Assembly: GCA_007844125.1 (NCBI GenBank)
Contig: CM017565.1
Coordinates: forward strand, 16,179,206 to 16,243,205
Length of the DNA: 64,000 nucleotides
Reading direction: 5' to 3'
DNA from: Sinonovacula constricta
Lineage: Eukaryota; Mollusca; Bivalvia; Cardiida; Solecurtidae
How positions within the stretch are numbered: position 1 is the stretch's first letter; each line of letters starts with the position of its first letter. The notes under the pieces are model-generated. The model saw nothing but the letters and a program-made list of their open reading frames with translations. It ran no database searches and was not told where the DNA came from. A program made the translations under genes and the position numbers. This document shows positions 11,101-37,290 of the stretch, piece after piece.

Positions 11101-13252
11101 TATAAAAATTACAATTATGCCTTATTGTAATAAACGCGATAAAACGTTACTAAGCAACCAATTTTTCTAATAGATAACATGCATAAACTTTATAAACGTA
11201 TGCTTATAATTGCGTTTTTTATGTTTGCAGTCCCAGTTTACATTGACAGACCAGTGCAGGTCCCCGTCTACGTTGACAGACAATGTAATTATATATTTAC
11301 GACATTATTAATCTTATTTATAAGATTTTTTTTCTCTTTGCATATTGCATTATTAAATCATTCGCTTACTTTTACTCGCTGTTAAAACTCGAACAAACTT
11401 TTATTGGGTATTTATACATTATAGTTTTCATATTTACCCTTATTTAGTTCTTCGCATTTATCATTTTAAATATATACATATTTATAATAATTTGCATACT
11501 TACTTCCATTTGCATACTGTAATTTGCATATTTCAAAGCTATTTATATGTGAATATTCGCAATAATTGGTAATAATCTTTTAAAAATAATTTATTATAAT
11601 TTGCGCATCGGCCCCTAGTTTCAATTTACAAATTTACCCAGAATAACTACACACATTTTTTTCTCTTCAGACCCAGTCCCATTTGGCGGTAGTGTTGGCG
11701 GTGGTGTCGGAGATGGACTCGGCGCTGGTATTGGTGGTGGACGAGGCGTCGGCAATGTCGGTAAGTGATTGAACAACACTAGTTCTAAGATATTTTTAAA
11801 GAAGTACATACAAACGTTAAAGACATGTTACAAGTATTTGCCCTACCCAGTCAACACTTTAGTCTATGGAACATTTTAACAGTGCCAAAAATTATATTAC
11901 CTACTTTACAATTTCAAAACACATAGATCTCAAAGCGTTTTTCTCGATTCGATGCCCTATGCTTTATGGACTTCACTTCTCCATACCATAAATTCGCCGT
12001 ACCGACAAACTTGTTCATTTTTCTTTTCGGCATAAACTAGTTATTATTTAATTATCCTTTTATCTTTGGACACATCTTTATGTTAAACGTGTAAACTATT
12101 TACAATTTTTTTCTCTTTCTTTACCGACTATGCTTTTGCATTAGTCTTTAAAGGACAATCTTGTACGAACATAGAATTCCTTATAAGAATTTGTGTTAAT
12201 ATCACAAGTACAATTTTATGTAATATAATAGAATATCAGTGATACTAATTAATAATTCATCTGTTTAATTTTCAGATGTTGGAATCAACTCTAACATTCG
12301 TAAGTACAGTAGCTTTCTAGTGTAGTGCTTTCTCTTTAGCTTTGGTTTTGGTCAGCATTGTATACATCTGAAACATTTAATAATACGCTGCTTAACTTAA
12401 ATCATATCCATATTGCCGTCTAATAAGAATTTCATTTTACAGTTCATTTCATTATACAGTTTATTTAATTATCTAAGACATCATGCACGCATATTACTAT
12501 TCATTTGATCTAATGTCAATTGCATAAATCGCTAATCTGTAGTGTTATTTAACATCAAACACCCATCGCAGAGTAGCGCACCCGTGTATCTCCAGTCTAA
12601 ATTACAAATCACAAAGTTCAAATTGTGTTCATAGCATTAGCTATTTATGTGCGGTTCTGAGTCGAGATATTAAGACTTAACAAGCAACATGGCGAACTTG
12701 TTACTCACTATGCTGCGACATTGCATAATAATCTTCAAAACACTGAAAACAAGAAACTTTCTAAATCCATTACTAACAAACTTAGATGGAAATTATAGCA
12801 TTCATTATACCTTATTAATATTTATCGTAATCCTCCTTCCGCTATCCCTATTCCTGCCTTTGCGTTTGCGCTGCTTCATCCACACCCGGTCATATGACCT
12901 ATTTACAGATGATGCCGATACCGTCAACATTGTCGCCAACGTAGACAACAACGTCAACACCGGACGCGGACATGGTGGATGGTCTTCATTCGACAACAAC
13001 AACAACAACAACAACAACTTCGATGGATTCAACAACTTCGATAACAACTTCGATGGATTCAACAACAACAACAACTTTGACGGATTCAACAACAACAACT
13101 TTGACGGATTCAACAACAACAACTTCGACGGATTCGGTGGCGATCGTGGCTTCCAGGGTGGTGCTGGCGTTGGTACCGATACTATCATTCTCCCAGGACA
13201 AACTCAGATTGTCGGCGGCCAGAAGGGATCCAAGGGACCAGGAAAATTCTAG
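8158..13252 (+). CDS. secreted Asn/Gly-rich structural-type protein (tail A isoform)
   Basis: Predicted exons are 8158-8194, 9268-9282, 9686-9709, 10501-10518, 10807-10869, 11231-11284, 11671-11760, 12276-12299 and 12909-13252, giving 669 nt or 222 residues plus stop. Every junction has GT/AG borders and every intron is phase 1. Residues 1-17 are a signal peptide (MIAKGFFLLC then VVAVAQC). A stalk of alternating Val/Ile/Pro/Lys follows, including VPVYIDRPVQVPVYVDR. After that come a Gly-rich linker and an Asn-rich tail with repeated FDGFNNNN motifs and a Lys/Gly-rich C-terminus. There is no catalytic motif. The composition resembles extracellular matrix, shell-matrix or byssus-type proteins, but I do not recognise a named family. 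It ends at TAG 13250-13252. An alternative tail exon lies 4 kb downstream. Confidence 0.75.
10807..10869 (+). CDS. stalk exon of the Asn-rich gene (Lys/Ile/Val/Pro-rich)
   Basis: The exon lies between GTTGCAG and GTAAGT, enters and leaves in phase 1, and encodes 21 residues of alternating hydrophobic and charged character (TKIVKIPVMHKEIIPIVKRV then E). The next exon, 11231-11284, continues the theme with two VPVY(I/V)DR units. This alternation suggests an extended or beta-prone segment. No known domain is recognised. Confidence 0.7.
12909..13252 (+). CDS. 3' terminal exon A: Asn-rich tail with FDGFNNNN repeats
   Basis: The acceptor is TTTACAG at 12902-12908, entered in phase 1. The first about 25 residues (DADTVNIVANVDNNVNTGRG) are acidic and Asn/Val-rich. 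Then come six FDGF or FDNN units separated by runs of three to eight Asn, and finally a Gly/Lys-rich end. The reading frame is open upstream to 12689, but that extension is intronic: it is AT-rich, hydrophobic and has no start context. AATAAA follows at 13754-13759. Confidence 0.75.
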
Positions 13253-13753
13253 ATGTCTAGATCCGCTTTCGAGTCAGACCCCATATTGCTGCAGTAAAGG
13301 AATGCGCCAAGGAGGTCTTCAATCACCTGCTTTATTAAGCCTGCATTGAGAGACGACAACCTTTGCTTGATTATTCAGTTTAGGATCCATTCATAGTTGT
13401 CATATTGCTTGCCTGCTTAGAAATCATAGCCATATTGCCATCGTAGTGGTTTAACAATAATGACTAATGCATCATTAACTCATATTTAGATGTCGAATAT
13501 TTCCAACTTCAGGCAGTGATGTTTCCTCATTAATCTCATCTGTGTACTAATTAATCATTAATTGTTGTTTCCCTTCTGATCTCTGAATAATAATTTGTTC
13601 ACACTTTGACAGCTTTTGCTTGTCATTTACATAGCTTACTTTATAATCATGGCTTAGTCTTGTCGTCTTGTCATCTAACATTGCAGTTATTTATTTCATC
13701 ATTTCATTTTCATGAAGTATTTATTTTTTGTACTTTCAAACCTGTTTTGCAAA

Positions 13754-13759
13754 AATAAA
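13754..13759 (+). terminator. poly(A) signal for tail A transcript
   Basis: AATAAA lies about 500 bases after the stop codon of terminal exon A and is followed by a T-rich stretch. This implies a 3' UTR of roughly half a kilobase. Confidence 0.6.
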
Positions 13760-13784
13760 AGTAATTTATTACAGTTGAGCTTTT

Positions 13785-16700
13785 TATTATCATGTCAATT
13801 GCCAAAAACGTCACTTTCTATAAGAATCAAACACTACTTGCATAAGCGATCACCTAACTAATTAAATTAAAAAGATAAACACACTTGAAGATTTGCTGTC
13901 CCTTATTAAAACCTTCAACGCGATTTCAACAAAAATATAATGTTACAAAAAGTTTTGAAGAAACTAAACATGTCACGACAACATTATCTATTAAAACGTT
14001 ATGCCTTTTGATAATAACTAGAAGAGAAAAACAACAAGAATAATAAATCTCTACCACGTGCCATTCTGTAGAAATATCATCATCACGAATACGATAGCCA
14101 TTGTGTTTTGTAGTGGTGTAGTATTGTAGATTTGTAATACTTATCCCTACTAACCTTTTCTTCATTACAAATTAAAAATCAATTTTCAGCACAAATACTT
14201 ACAGGTGTATACCTATGCGATACATGATTTTCTTTTAAAATGGAAATAAAAACAGAAAAAACACCAACAAACTACACATAAATACAAACAAACAAACATG
14301 CAAACAAAAACAACAACACTTGTTTAAAGGAAACAACATTTAATCTATAAATATTTATTATTTATAAGTAAAGTTTGCACTGTAAAACATTTCTTAAATA
14401 ATAAGCAAATAATTTTAGCCATTTAACTCGTCTGCAAAATATTCTTTCACATTCTTCATTAATCTGTTTGAATGCTTCTTCAAATTTATGAAAAAATATC
14501 TGAACACAACTTATCAATCTTTTTTTATTGATATCGTTACAAAAACACACCACATTTGTCTAATAATGCAGTGAATTTGTTGGCCTATTATTGTTTTGCA
14601 GAAACCTTTTCAAAACGAAGCCGATTTCTTTAACATTATAAATGAAATAATTAATTAAAACATGTGTATTTCTCTTTAAAGTTGTAATTAGCTACAATAT
14701 CTTTATCGTTACATCGAGTGTTCAACGGAAGACTATTCTAATTTATATTGCAATTGTTTGTAGATAGCCGAGTCTTGCCTCTGAATTAAATTCTGTTGAA
14801 CTTTAGACATACAAATATATGTTCATGTAATTATTCCTAAAACGAAAAATAATAATTCAAATACGTGTATTATGTAACAACAATTTGTTTATATCAATTA
14901 CGATAAAAAAAGAACATAATTGTTAAATATGATTTCACATTTCTTTAAACAAAATTCTGAAGGTACAGCGTGTAAACACGCGTAATTGTGTCTATAATCA
15001 CGTCTACAGATACTTGCCTTATATCTTTCAATGAACAAAACTGTTACGTCATTATTTATACACCGTAAGACAGTTAGACACGTATTCGCTCTGACATTCG
15101 AACAAATCTAGGCACGACTTTATTGCATAAATCTTTTTAGTAAGATTTTGTTGTACTTCATCTTTAAAATCAAGATGATCCCATTTTTGACACACCAAAA
15201 ATAAATGTAAATGTTTATCAGCATCTGATTAGTCTCAAGCACAACACTATAACATAGGCACGATAGACGGGGGATATAAGTCATCTTAAAAGGTATTGTT
15301 CGAAAGTTACCTCCCTTGGGAAATTGTCCCTCATTTGGAATGCCCCGGTCGCTGTGAAGTACCGTTTACACTGTAAAATAGTGGACGGTTTATATTGAAT
15401 CTATATTGAATCTATATTGAATCTATCCCGCCATTTCATATTCTTTGAACGGTTAACCGTGCTACAGATGACCTAATACTAGAATGACTCTTACAAATAC
15501 TATATATTTGTAACCGTAATTAATCACCAGTAATTAACATTAACAAATAACTTCTTTATTGCATTTAGAATATCGAACAGTCGCCTAATTCTGTCAATAT
15601 TTTATGTAGTTCTATGGATGTTGTCATGTTCACTATAAACAAGTGAAGTGCCCTTCTTTTTTTAATTGAATTTCGGTTATTATCAAACTTTGGTGAATAT
15701 CACAAAATGAATTATATTGTTGTATTTTAAAATGTTGCTACATCATTAACTGTCACTTGCAATGCTTTTGTTCCATGTGTTTACAAGAAGTATAGTTGAT
15801 ACGAAGCATTAAAGGCGACGCAAAAGCTGGAAATGTAAAGAGATAAAAGCAATATGGGAGCAAGTAACAAAGACATTTAAAACGTTATGGTTTTTGTTTG
15901 AAAGTTTACAGTAAACTATATTTTTTCGAGAAACAGAACAAAATAAAAAAGTCTTTATAATTTTAAGACATGAAACATCTGACAGTTGTTTAAATCTTTT
16001 AAAAAACAACAAGGTTTTGCTGTTTCTTAGTCAGTTTGGTGTTAGGCAAAAGTGTTCCAGTGTTGAACAGTATCTCGACAGCGAGATTTGATGCTTTGCA
16101 CAGCAACTAACTCGAGAGGATATGTCGTCGTGCAAATAAATTGGCTGACTTTTAGTTAAGAGTCGGGAAAACTGTCTGTCACTGGCTCTGTTTATTATTA
16201 TTGATATACGTATGAGGAGAATGTAAATTGCAAAATGCAGATTGAGTCTGCTTGAATTAATGAGCCACGTCAATAAATTCTAGTTATAAACAAGAAAAAG
16301 CTAGGATGTGGGACATAGAGAGCATAGAGTGGATGCGCTTTAAACAAGAAGGTAACTTAGAAGATAACCAGGGAACTAAACAATCTCTTACACTGCCTTT
16401 TAATCACATATACATTTAACAGTAACGAACCATAACATTGATGTGAAGGAGTGTATTTGCTACTTTGCTTGTTTTCCTTTTTCTCTGCTACGTCTATATT
16501 TACAAGCTGCATTGCTAACATCGGTTTAGTCGGTTTCTTTTGTTTAACAATACTTCGCCAAACGGTTGCGAAGTACACAATAGCAACTTCCCATTTTCAT
16601 CTTCTGAAGTTTTATTTTTGGAGATTATTTTCTTCTGTTACGTAAAGTTGATCTTTTCAACATATCTCGAAGGCACAGTAAACAGCCTGAAATACCTTTA

Positions 16701-17262
16701 AAATGATGTAAAAATGACATGCTCTTCAAATAAATATTTAAATTTAATATTTGTCATACTTGGACATTATCAGAGCTACGTCCTATGTCATCGATTTGTT
16801 GACCAATCAGAGAGAAGCATTTGCCATAAAAAGCATCAAGTCAAAATATGGCGTCCTTTTATGGCGGAGGCACAACAAAATAACTGACGAATGTTTTCTG
16901 TGGTTTCGAGAACTTTTCATGATAAGACAAACAAGCAGTAAAGGACAGTTTCTTTGTATGTACAAACATATATTGTCATTGTTTATTATTGCTAGAAACT
17001 GATCAAATATCGAGCAAGTGTATTCGTTTGCTATCGATATAGCCTAAATTTCTGTTAATTGCCATAAATCATTCTTTTTCACTTGTTGGACCATTTGGAT
17101 GAAATAAAAAGGCACTTTCTTTAGATGAATGATTCTCAGCTACGTTGAGGTTTATGCGAACTCGTCGCCATTACCTTCTTTATCAAGCATTTAATGATAA
17201 CGTTTCAAGTGAACATTGAATGGATGCTTTGTATTAAAACGTGTTTCTTTTTGTTGCATAAG
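13785..17262. other. intergenic or intronic AT-rich DNA between the two tail exons
   Basis: I found no signal-peptide exon, TATA box plus ATG, or conserved exon here that could serve as a separate 5' end for the exon at 17263. A short 12-bp direct repeat (TATATTGAATC, three units) lies at about 15391-15427. The remainder is unremarkable AT-rich sequence. Confidence 0.5.
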
Positions 17263-17954
17263 GCGGACCTTTCGTGGACCTTTTGCCAGGAGGTGACATA
17301 GGTTTTGGAGGACACAACAATAACAATAACAACAACAACAATGGCCCAGGAAGCTTCTTCGGCGGCGTATTCGACAACAACGGATTTAACAACAACAACG
17401 GAGGACCTTTCGGGGGCGGTTTTGATAACAACGGATTTAACAACAATAACAACAACAACGGAGGACCTTTCGGCGGCGTATTCGACAGCAACGGATTTAA
17501 CAACAACAACAACGGAGGACCTTTCGGGGGCGGTTTTGATAACAACGGTTTTAACAACAATAACAACAACAATGGAGGACCTTTCGGCGGCGTATTCGAC
17601 AACAACGGATTTAACAACAACAACGGAGGACCTTTCAGGGGCGGTTTTGATAACAACGGATTTAACAACAATAACAACAACAACGGAGGACCTTTCGACG
17701 GCGTTTTCGACAACAACGGATTTAACAACAACAACGGAGGACCTTTCAGGGGCGGTTTTGATAACAACGGATTTAACAACAATAACAACAACAACCACGG
17801 AGGATCTATCGGAGGCGGATTTGATAACCATAACAACAATCTTGGAACCGGACTCGATCTTGGTATTCATACCGGAATTGATATTGGTTTCCGTGGAGGT
17901 CATGACAATAATAATAACAATAACAATAACAACAACAATAACCACTTCTTTTAA
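17263..17954 (+). CDS. 3' terminal exon B: Asn/Gly-rich tail with GGPFGG-FDNNGF repeats
   Basis: The acceptor TTGTTGCATAAG ends at 17262 and is entered in phase 1. About 230 codons follow to TAA at 17952-17954. The exon encodes a short leader (GPFVDLLPGGDIGFGGH), then four pairs of alternating repeat units: a short GGPFGGVFDNNGFN type and a longer GGPFGGGFDNNGFN type with more Asn. A Gly/Asp-rich segment and a poly-Asn HFF C-terminus complete it. Unit spacings at DNA level are 60, 54, 60, 51, 60 and 51 bp, all multiples of three, which supports coding. It shares the Phe-Asp/Asn-Gly-Phe-poly-Asn theme with exon A. Joining it to the exon ending at 11760 restores the repeat-like sequence Gly-Gly-Pro-Phe. 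It could instead be the last exon of a separate gene with unseen 5' exons. Confidence 0.7.
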
Positions 17955-18206
17955 ACTTGGCAGCAAATCTTCAAAAAATATGGCTTAATATTTAAATTCC
18001 CGGGTTCGTGATGCGTTGCAAGATTCTATGTTCTGGTCGAAAAACGAGTACAACTTAAAGCAAATACTTTGTCCTTGCCCTGAGCTGAGCAAGAAAGAAT
18101 CGCACACTTTGTAGTGTTGAATGACTTATTTTCCGAATTTAGCCACATTGCTGTAAACTGGGCCATAATTAATTCTAACATGTTTAGCGTTGTTGCATTC
18201 ATCATG

Positions 18207-18324
18207 AATAAATATTTATCGTGTAAATTCGCTGTAGACTTGTTTCTCTATGATTTATCTGTTATGTTTATATAGTACTTTTGATAAATAATACATTCGA
18301 ACACGACTCGAAATTGCCAATAAA
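18207..18324 (+). terminator. poly(A) signals for tail B transcript
   Basis: AATAAA occurs at 18207-18212 and again at 18319-18324, respectively about 250 and 365 bases after the stop of terminal exon B. Independent polyadenylation downstream of each tail exon is what alternative terminal exons require. Confidence 0.5.
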
Positions 18325-18329
18325 GTCAA

Positions 18330-19728
18330 ACTGTTGTACAAGGTCACATGCTAAAAGTCATCATCTTTGTGTAAATGGTCAATTCTTATTAATGCTCATA
18401 CCCTTTTTATAATAGGAAGTTGCGTCTTATTGTTGCATGCTTTACTGGTAAAAGCGGAATACTCGATTCTTTTCCTGTTAAGGTCTCATAGAAGAGATGC
18501 GATTTCTTGTTATAGCATTCTACATTATCGCCCCCACCGCCCAAAAAATGCATTCCACATGAGGCACCTCTCCAGAGTTGCGCTATGCGTGCACACAAAA
18601 GAGAACAGCAAAATTGATACTTGTAGTTATAAATTGTGTAAATTTGATCTGTTTTAAATCATAACAACTACATACATGCGCAGTTCTCGGCAATGCAAGT
18701 ACGAATTACAAGGTGCAAATGTAGCTAACGTTATACGAATCTTTGGTCAGTTTTACTCAATCGGAAAGACAAACTTTCAAAATAACGTTATTTCCATTTT
18801 AAAACAATGAAATCGAACATGCAGTGGCATGTAATTAGCGTTTACATGTTACTGATAACTTAAGACAATTATAATTCTGATGGTAAAACCTATTGCTCGA
18901 GAATATAAACGAATTGTTAAATTGAAAAACAACAACAACATATGTCCGCAACGGTTGGATTGGACATCCAAATGACAGAAATAGTCACTTAAGTGTTTTG
19001 TAAGTGAGCAAACGATATTCACTTGTGTCGATTACAGGAAACACCGCTTGCACTGTCAGAATATTCGCACTGCTTTTTTCTCGTTTCAAGTGTTTCAAGC
19101 CAATTACGGGTTTCCGATAATAGTCAGTTTTACTGATCATTTACTCCAATAAACTTTGTAAAAGATGGGCGTTTACAACCTAGACGTTGCTTAATGAAGA
19201 CCGAAGATAAACATGATTTAAGCAAAACAAAAATTCTATTAAGCATTTGTTGGTTTTATCTAACAAAGAAATATAAGAAATGTAAAATTAAAGGATGCTT
19301 TACATCCACAACTTGAATATGTGTCTTTACATAGAGAGGTAGTTTGGATATGAACCGAGGTGGTATTAATTTAGTTATGTTTTAGTTATTCTAATATTTT
19401 TTTTAAATATTTTGTTCTGAATTAAACAAAGAACTTTTCTTAAATTGTGATTTTTTTAGATATAACAAAGTCAATTCGTGAAACCATTATCCCTAAGTAA
19501 TTTCTTAATTTCCAAAATTTAGAAAATTGCTTAAAAAGAAAAAGTAAATATAACTAACAGTCTTTATGAAATTTTACAATTACGTCTATAATTGTGCTTA
19601 AACTGAACCATAATTGTGTGGCCAGAATGTCATAACGATGAGATAACCCCTATCTTGTCGTGTAGAAACAGGATTGTTGGAAACAATAAGAGGTCACTTA
19701 AAGTTCCATCAGTTAACGGACAAAGGCC
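18330..19728. other. intergenic spacer before gene A
   Basis: No coding structure is recognised. Just upstream of gene A, at about 19641-19655, AGATAACCCCTATCT is a palindrome made of two opposed GATA-type sites. No TATA box is evident near the start codon. Confidence 0.4.
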
Positions 19729-33650
<13,922 letters not shown>

Positions 33651-34279
33651 CATTGTCATGACACTAGACGTGGTGGAGGAACGGACTAGTCATAGAACTT
33701 CCCCTATATCAGCTTGAGCGGAACAGAGACGTAGATTACAGTGATTCGCAGCTCTCGCAATCTCCTAACATCTCGTAACCCACGAGATTTTAGCGAGGTT
33801 TTGAACGTCTATCTAGTAAATAATATGCTTTGCTAATGTGGTGTGATATCCTCAAAAATGTCATTTACGTATTATTTAACCAATTTATTGAACCTTTAAC
33901 AAGTATAATTATAGTACATGGCCAATCTTGTACCAATCTAGCTGTCATCATATGTCAATGATAAGACAAATATAGTTTATAAAAATTCGCGTTAAGAACT
34001 GCCTGTGTCAACAGATGTATAATTTTTATCACTATGGTATGTCCGATTCGGCTTTATCAGCTGGTTCTGTTCTATTCCGGATATTTAATCACGAAAACGA
34101 AACATCTGGTGAAATACGCGGAACGGAAGATATTGCAGGGCACTCCTACAGGGAATGAGCAATAGCAGTTCTCTGTGTTCTACGTATCTGAAGGCAATTG
34201 TAGCATTACAATTAAGTTAGTTTGTCGTGGCATTAGGAACTCTTTTTTTTAAATACATTGTAGCGACCAATTATAATCA

Positions 34280-34450
34280 TTATAGCAGCGTCCAGCTGTT
34301 TTGGTGGAGGAAGACCCCAGACAAATGTCTGAGTAGAACCACCGGCGAGCCGCAGGCCAGCTGGAAGTCCTTCCCATATTAAGTCCATTGCCCCAGACGG
34401 GATTCGAACCCAGGCAGTGGGAGGCTAAGCTTTCAGAGGAGTGCCCCTGG
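34280..34450 (-). mobile_element. tRNA-derived SINE (family 1)
   Basis: On the + strand AGACCCCAGACAAATGTCTG and ACCACCGGCGAGCC precede GACGGGATTCGAACCC, the complement of a B-box. This is the same body as the element at 41627 in the opposite orientation. Confidence 0.7.
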
Positions 34451-35499
34451 AACTCTTTCTATCATTTACTGTAAATCGGATTTTTTTTTCTGTTTATACA
34501 CATCAATAGTTATACCTAACTTTAATGCATAGATACATTGGTAATTTATGTCACGTAATTTAAAAATGTGTGAATCCTATTAAAACAGTTAGTTAGGAGC
34601 AATTTAATACAACGTTGATGTTATTGCATATATTAATAATATCTTACCTTTTATTTCAGTAAACACCGATGATTATGTGACATGTGTGGGAGTTTTGAAT
34701 AAACTGTTGATTATAACAAAGTTGTTACAATTGATTAAACTAGTAATGAAAATTAGACAACAGTAGTTGTATTTTCTTTCTTGCGTCATCCTTTTTGAAC
34801 ATTGATTATACATATTTATATGGAATAACCACAACAATACAAGATTTTGTGCGCTGTTTCTTGCTTCGACATTCAAATCAACTAGAAATAACTTTAATTA
34901 TAAGTTTGTATACATCTTTATCGTATTATTTCACTACATTCAACTGACACACGTGCGTATAAGCTGGGTTAAGTTAACGGTTAAGTGTTTACAAACTGGT
35001 CAAGGAACCACGATGTCCGTGCGCTTGTTGATGTAAGACCGTAAAATCTCCGATGTTTGACGATCAAGTTCTCGAAAAATAATGAGTGCAGGTTCAAAGT
35101 TTCCATGCTGTTCACATGTATCATATATAATTGTACTATAAATATTATTTGGTAACTTTAAACCGATGTCCTGCTTATTAGGAAGTTTCCGTAAACTATT
35201 AACAGTCGACCTCGTACATCCCTGAAAAATGATACACTAAGTGTCAGATAGACTCATGCAAAACCACATCATGCAAAACCACAAGACCACATTACATACA
35301 GTTTATTCTGCAGTGCGTTTCTGGAAGGCTTTGCCATGCGTGAAGAAGTCGTCTGTTTCTGCTTTACCTTTCTTAGGGACCGCGGATAGACGGGCCCAAA
35401 GGTCATAGCTTTGAGGTCATGGTTGAGCTGCAGACGATTACAACGTCGAAAAGTAGTAACTGCCAATTATGACAGATATTGCTGTTCTTTATCATTGGT

Positions 35500-36190
35500 G
35501 CTGTTCTGAAGAGCGGTTCCACTCATGGAATGCTAGTTTTATGGGGACAATAACAGAATATCGCAGCTGTTGTGTATGACCGTTTCCAGAGATAAGAACC
35601 GGGCATTTCGTTTCTTTGACACTCATTTTGTTAACTTTTAGAGATCCCAAAATTGCAATTATGAAAAGGTACCAGATATTATAACAATTCGCAGCTGTTT
35701 GGCGGGGTCATGTTAAAAACAAAGAAAACCGAATATGTCGATTTTAACAATGCAGCTTATAATAATAGATGAAGCAGACAGCAAATAAGAAAGTAAAGTA
35801 CCAGACAATCAAGTTCCCCTCAGAGACGGTGCGTTACTCTCAAATATTTATGTAATGAATCCACAGGTTAAGAGAGTGTTTGGTTCCCAGAGTATATTTT
35901 TATTTTAAAGCAAAATATAAATTTTAAAGTAATTTTTTAAATCAATTTAAAATTCCACCATTGACTGTCTAAATTACAATTCTAAATTACCAAATTCCTG
36001 TAGTTTCAATTATGTGTGCGGTAATTGTGTAATTTAAAAGAAATGGAAGTTTTTCACTGGAAAAGGACAGTTGCAAGCAATGCAGCACAACGAACGATTA
36101 CCGAGTTGTAATGTTAACAATAAATTTCCTGACAAATTTTGTCAAGTCAGAAAATTTATTGAGATCCTTGAGTTTGTTTATGTTAACAAG
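35500..36190. repeat. dispersed unclassified repeat, fragments also at 53.3 and 58.5 kb
   Basis: About 35697-35885 resembles 53279-53475 (shared motifs include GCAGCTT..AATAATAGATG/AATTAGAGATG, and CAAGTTCCCCT versus CTAGTTCCCGT). About 36030-36170 resembles 58441-58590 (CAATGCAGCACAACGAACGA versus CAATGCAGTACAATGAAGGA, and AATAAATTTCCTG). The 35.5-kb copy joins both parts, so the other two may be fragments of one element. No coding motif was seen. Confidence 0.5.
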
Positions 36191-36859
36191 TAACGTTTTG
36201 TATTTAATTTTTAATGGCAACACTTACCAGCAACTTACACATACAACAATACCTCAGTTCGAGCTGGTATAAAAAATTGGTATATAACTGGCAGGCGCGT
36301 TTCTCCCATTACGCACTTTACGCACGTGCGTAACCTTCGCTCGAAAAATAAATAATCTAAAAGTACCAAACACACTAAGAATGTCGATGCCTAACCAAGG
36401 TTAGGAATGATATATTGTATTTCAATAGTTTCAATGTTATAAAATCTTATTACTACACCAATCAAATTGAAAAGGTTTAAAATGATTTAAATTCACGTCA
36501 GGATTTTAGTCGTTCATATTTTGCGTCAAGTTTCTCGCATGATCGCATTTTACCTGTTATTCATTAGAAAAGAACCGAATATATTCAAAAGTATTATTAC
36601 AAAGGTTATTTCCCTTGTTATTGTGCGTAACTTCAAAAACGGCCCAGATACGCGACTGATAACTGGTATAAATCCAGCAAAAAATAATACTTTGTATGTG
36701 TACGGTTCGAATCCGAAATAGGAATAGGACACATAAAAAGAACAAAATTATAGGAAAATAGGTAAAGATGCTTTCAGAATTACCACATATATTTAAATCC
36801 GAACAACCTCTAGTTAAAGGCATACACAATAAATGCAAAAGCGACAAAAACAAAGAGAC

Positions 36860-36940
36860 GAGACATAACACGCACGCACACACCCACGTACGCGCGCACA
36901 CACACACGCACGCACGCACACACACACAAACACACACACA
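36860..36940. repeat. CA-rich microsatellite
   Basis: An imperfect (CA)n/(CGCA)n run next to a minus-strand tail-B modular repeat. Confidence 0.85.
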
Positions 36941-37179
36941 ACACCAACAACAACTGTTACCACCTTGGAACGGTCAATCGGCAAAAGAGCTCAGTTCGAG
37001 CTATCGGAGCACATATTGTAATCCTGTCGTATAAATTGATACTTGTAAACGGAATTATACAAAAGTTAAACTTTATGTTGCCGGATTAAATACGCGATAA
37101 ATTGTTTGTTTTTCTTATAAAAGTCGAGTGAGGTTTATAACCTTATTCCGTTCTTTATTTTTCAATTTACAGCTTTACA

Positions 37180-37290
37180 GGCCATACAATGAAGCCTCGC
37201 TAATAGGACCACCTAGTGGGTTTTTCTAGAATTAGTCCCACTTAGCGCAGTGGTCCACTTAGCGAGTAAGCCACATTTCTTCCAACTACA
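37180..37290. mobile_element. possible pogo/Tigger-like transposon end
   Basis: GAAGCCTCGCTAATAGGACC and CAGTGGTCCACTTAGCGAGT are partly complementary and resemble, from memory, the termini of pogo-type elements with CCTCGCTAATA-like ends. Only a short segment is visible and no transposase is present. Confidence 0.3.

Noticed and set aside
12689..12908. Upstream extension of the terminal exon A frame, starting MANLLLTML
   Set aside because: The frame is open by chance through the intron. Composition is AT-rich and hydrophobic, and a good acceptor and phase match exist at 12908.
17205..17966. Antisense frames of 200-250 residues opposite tail exon B
   Set aside because: Shadow frames of the Asn/Gly codon repeats (poly-Val/Leu), with no independent support.
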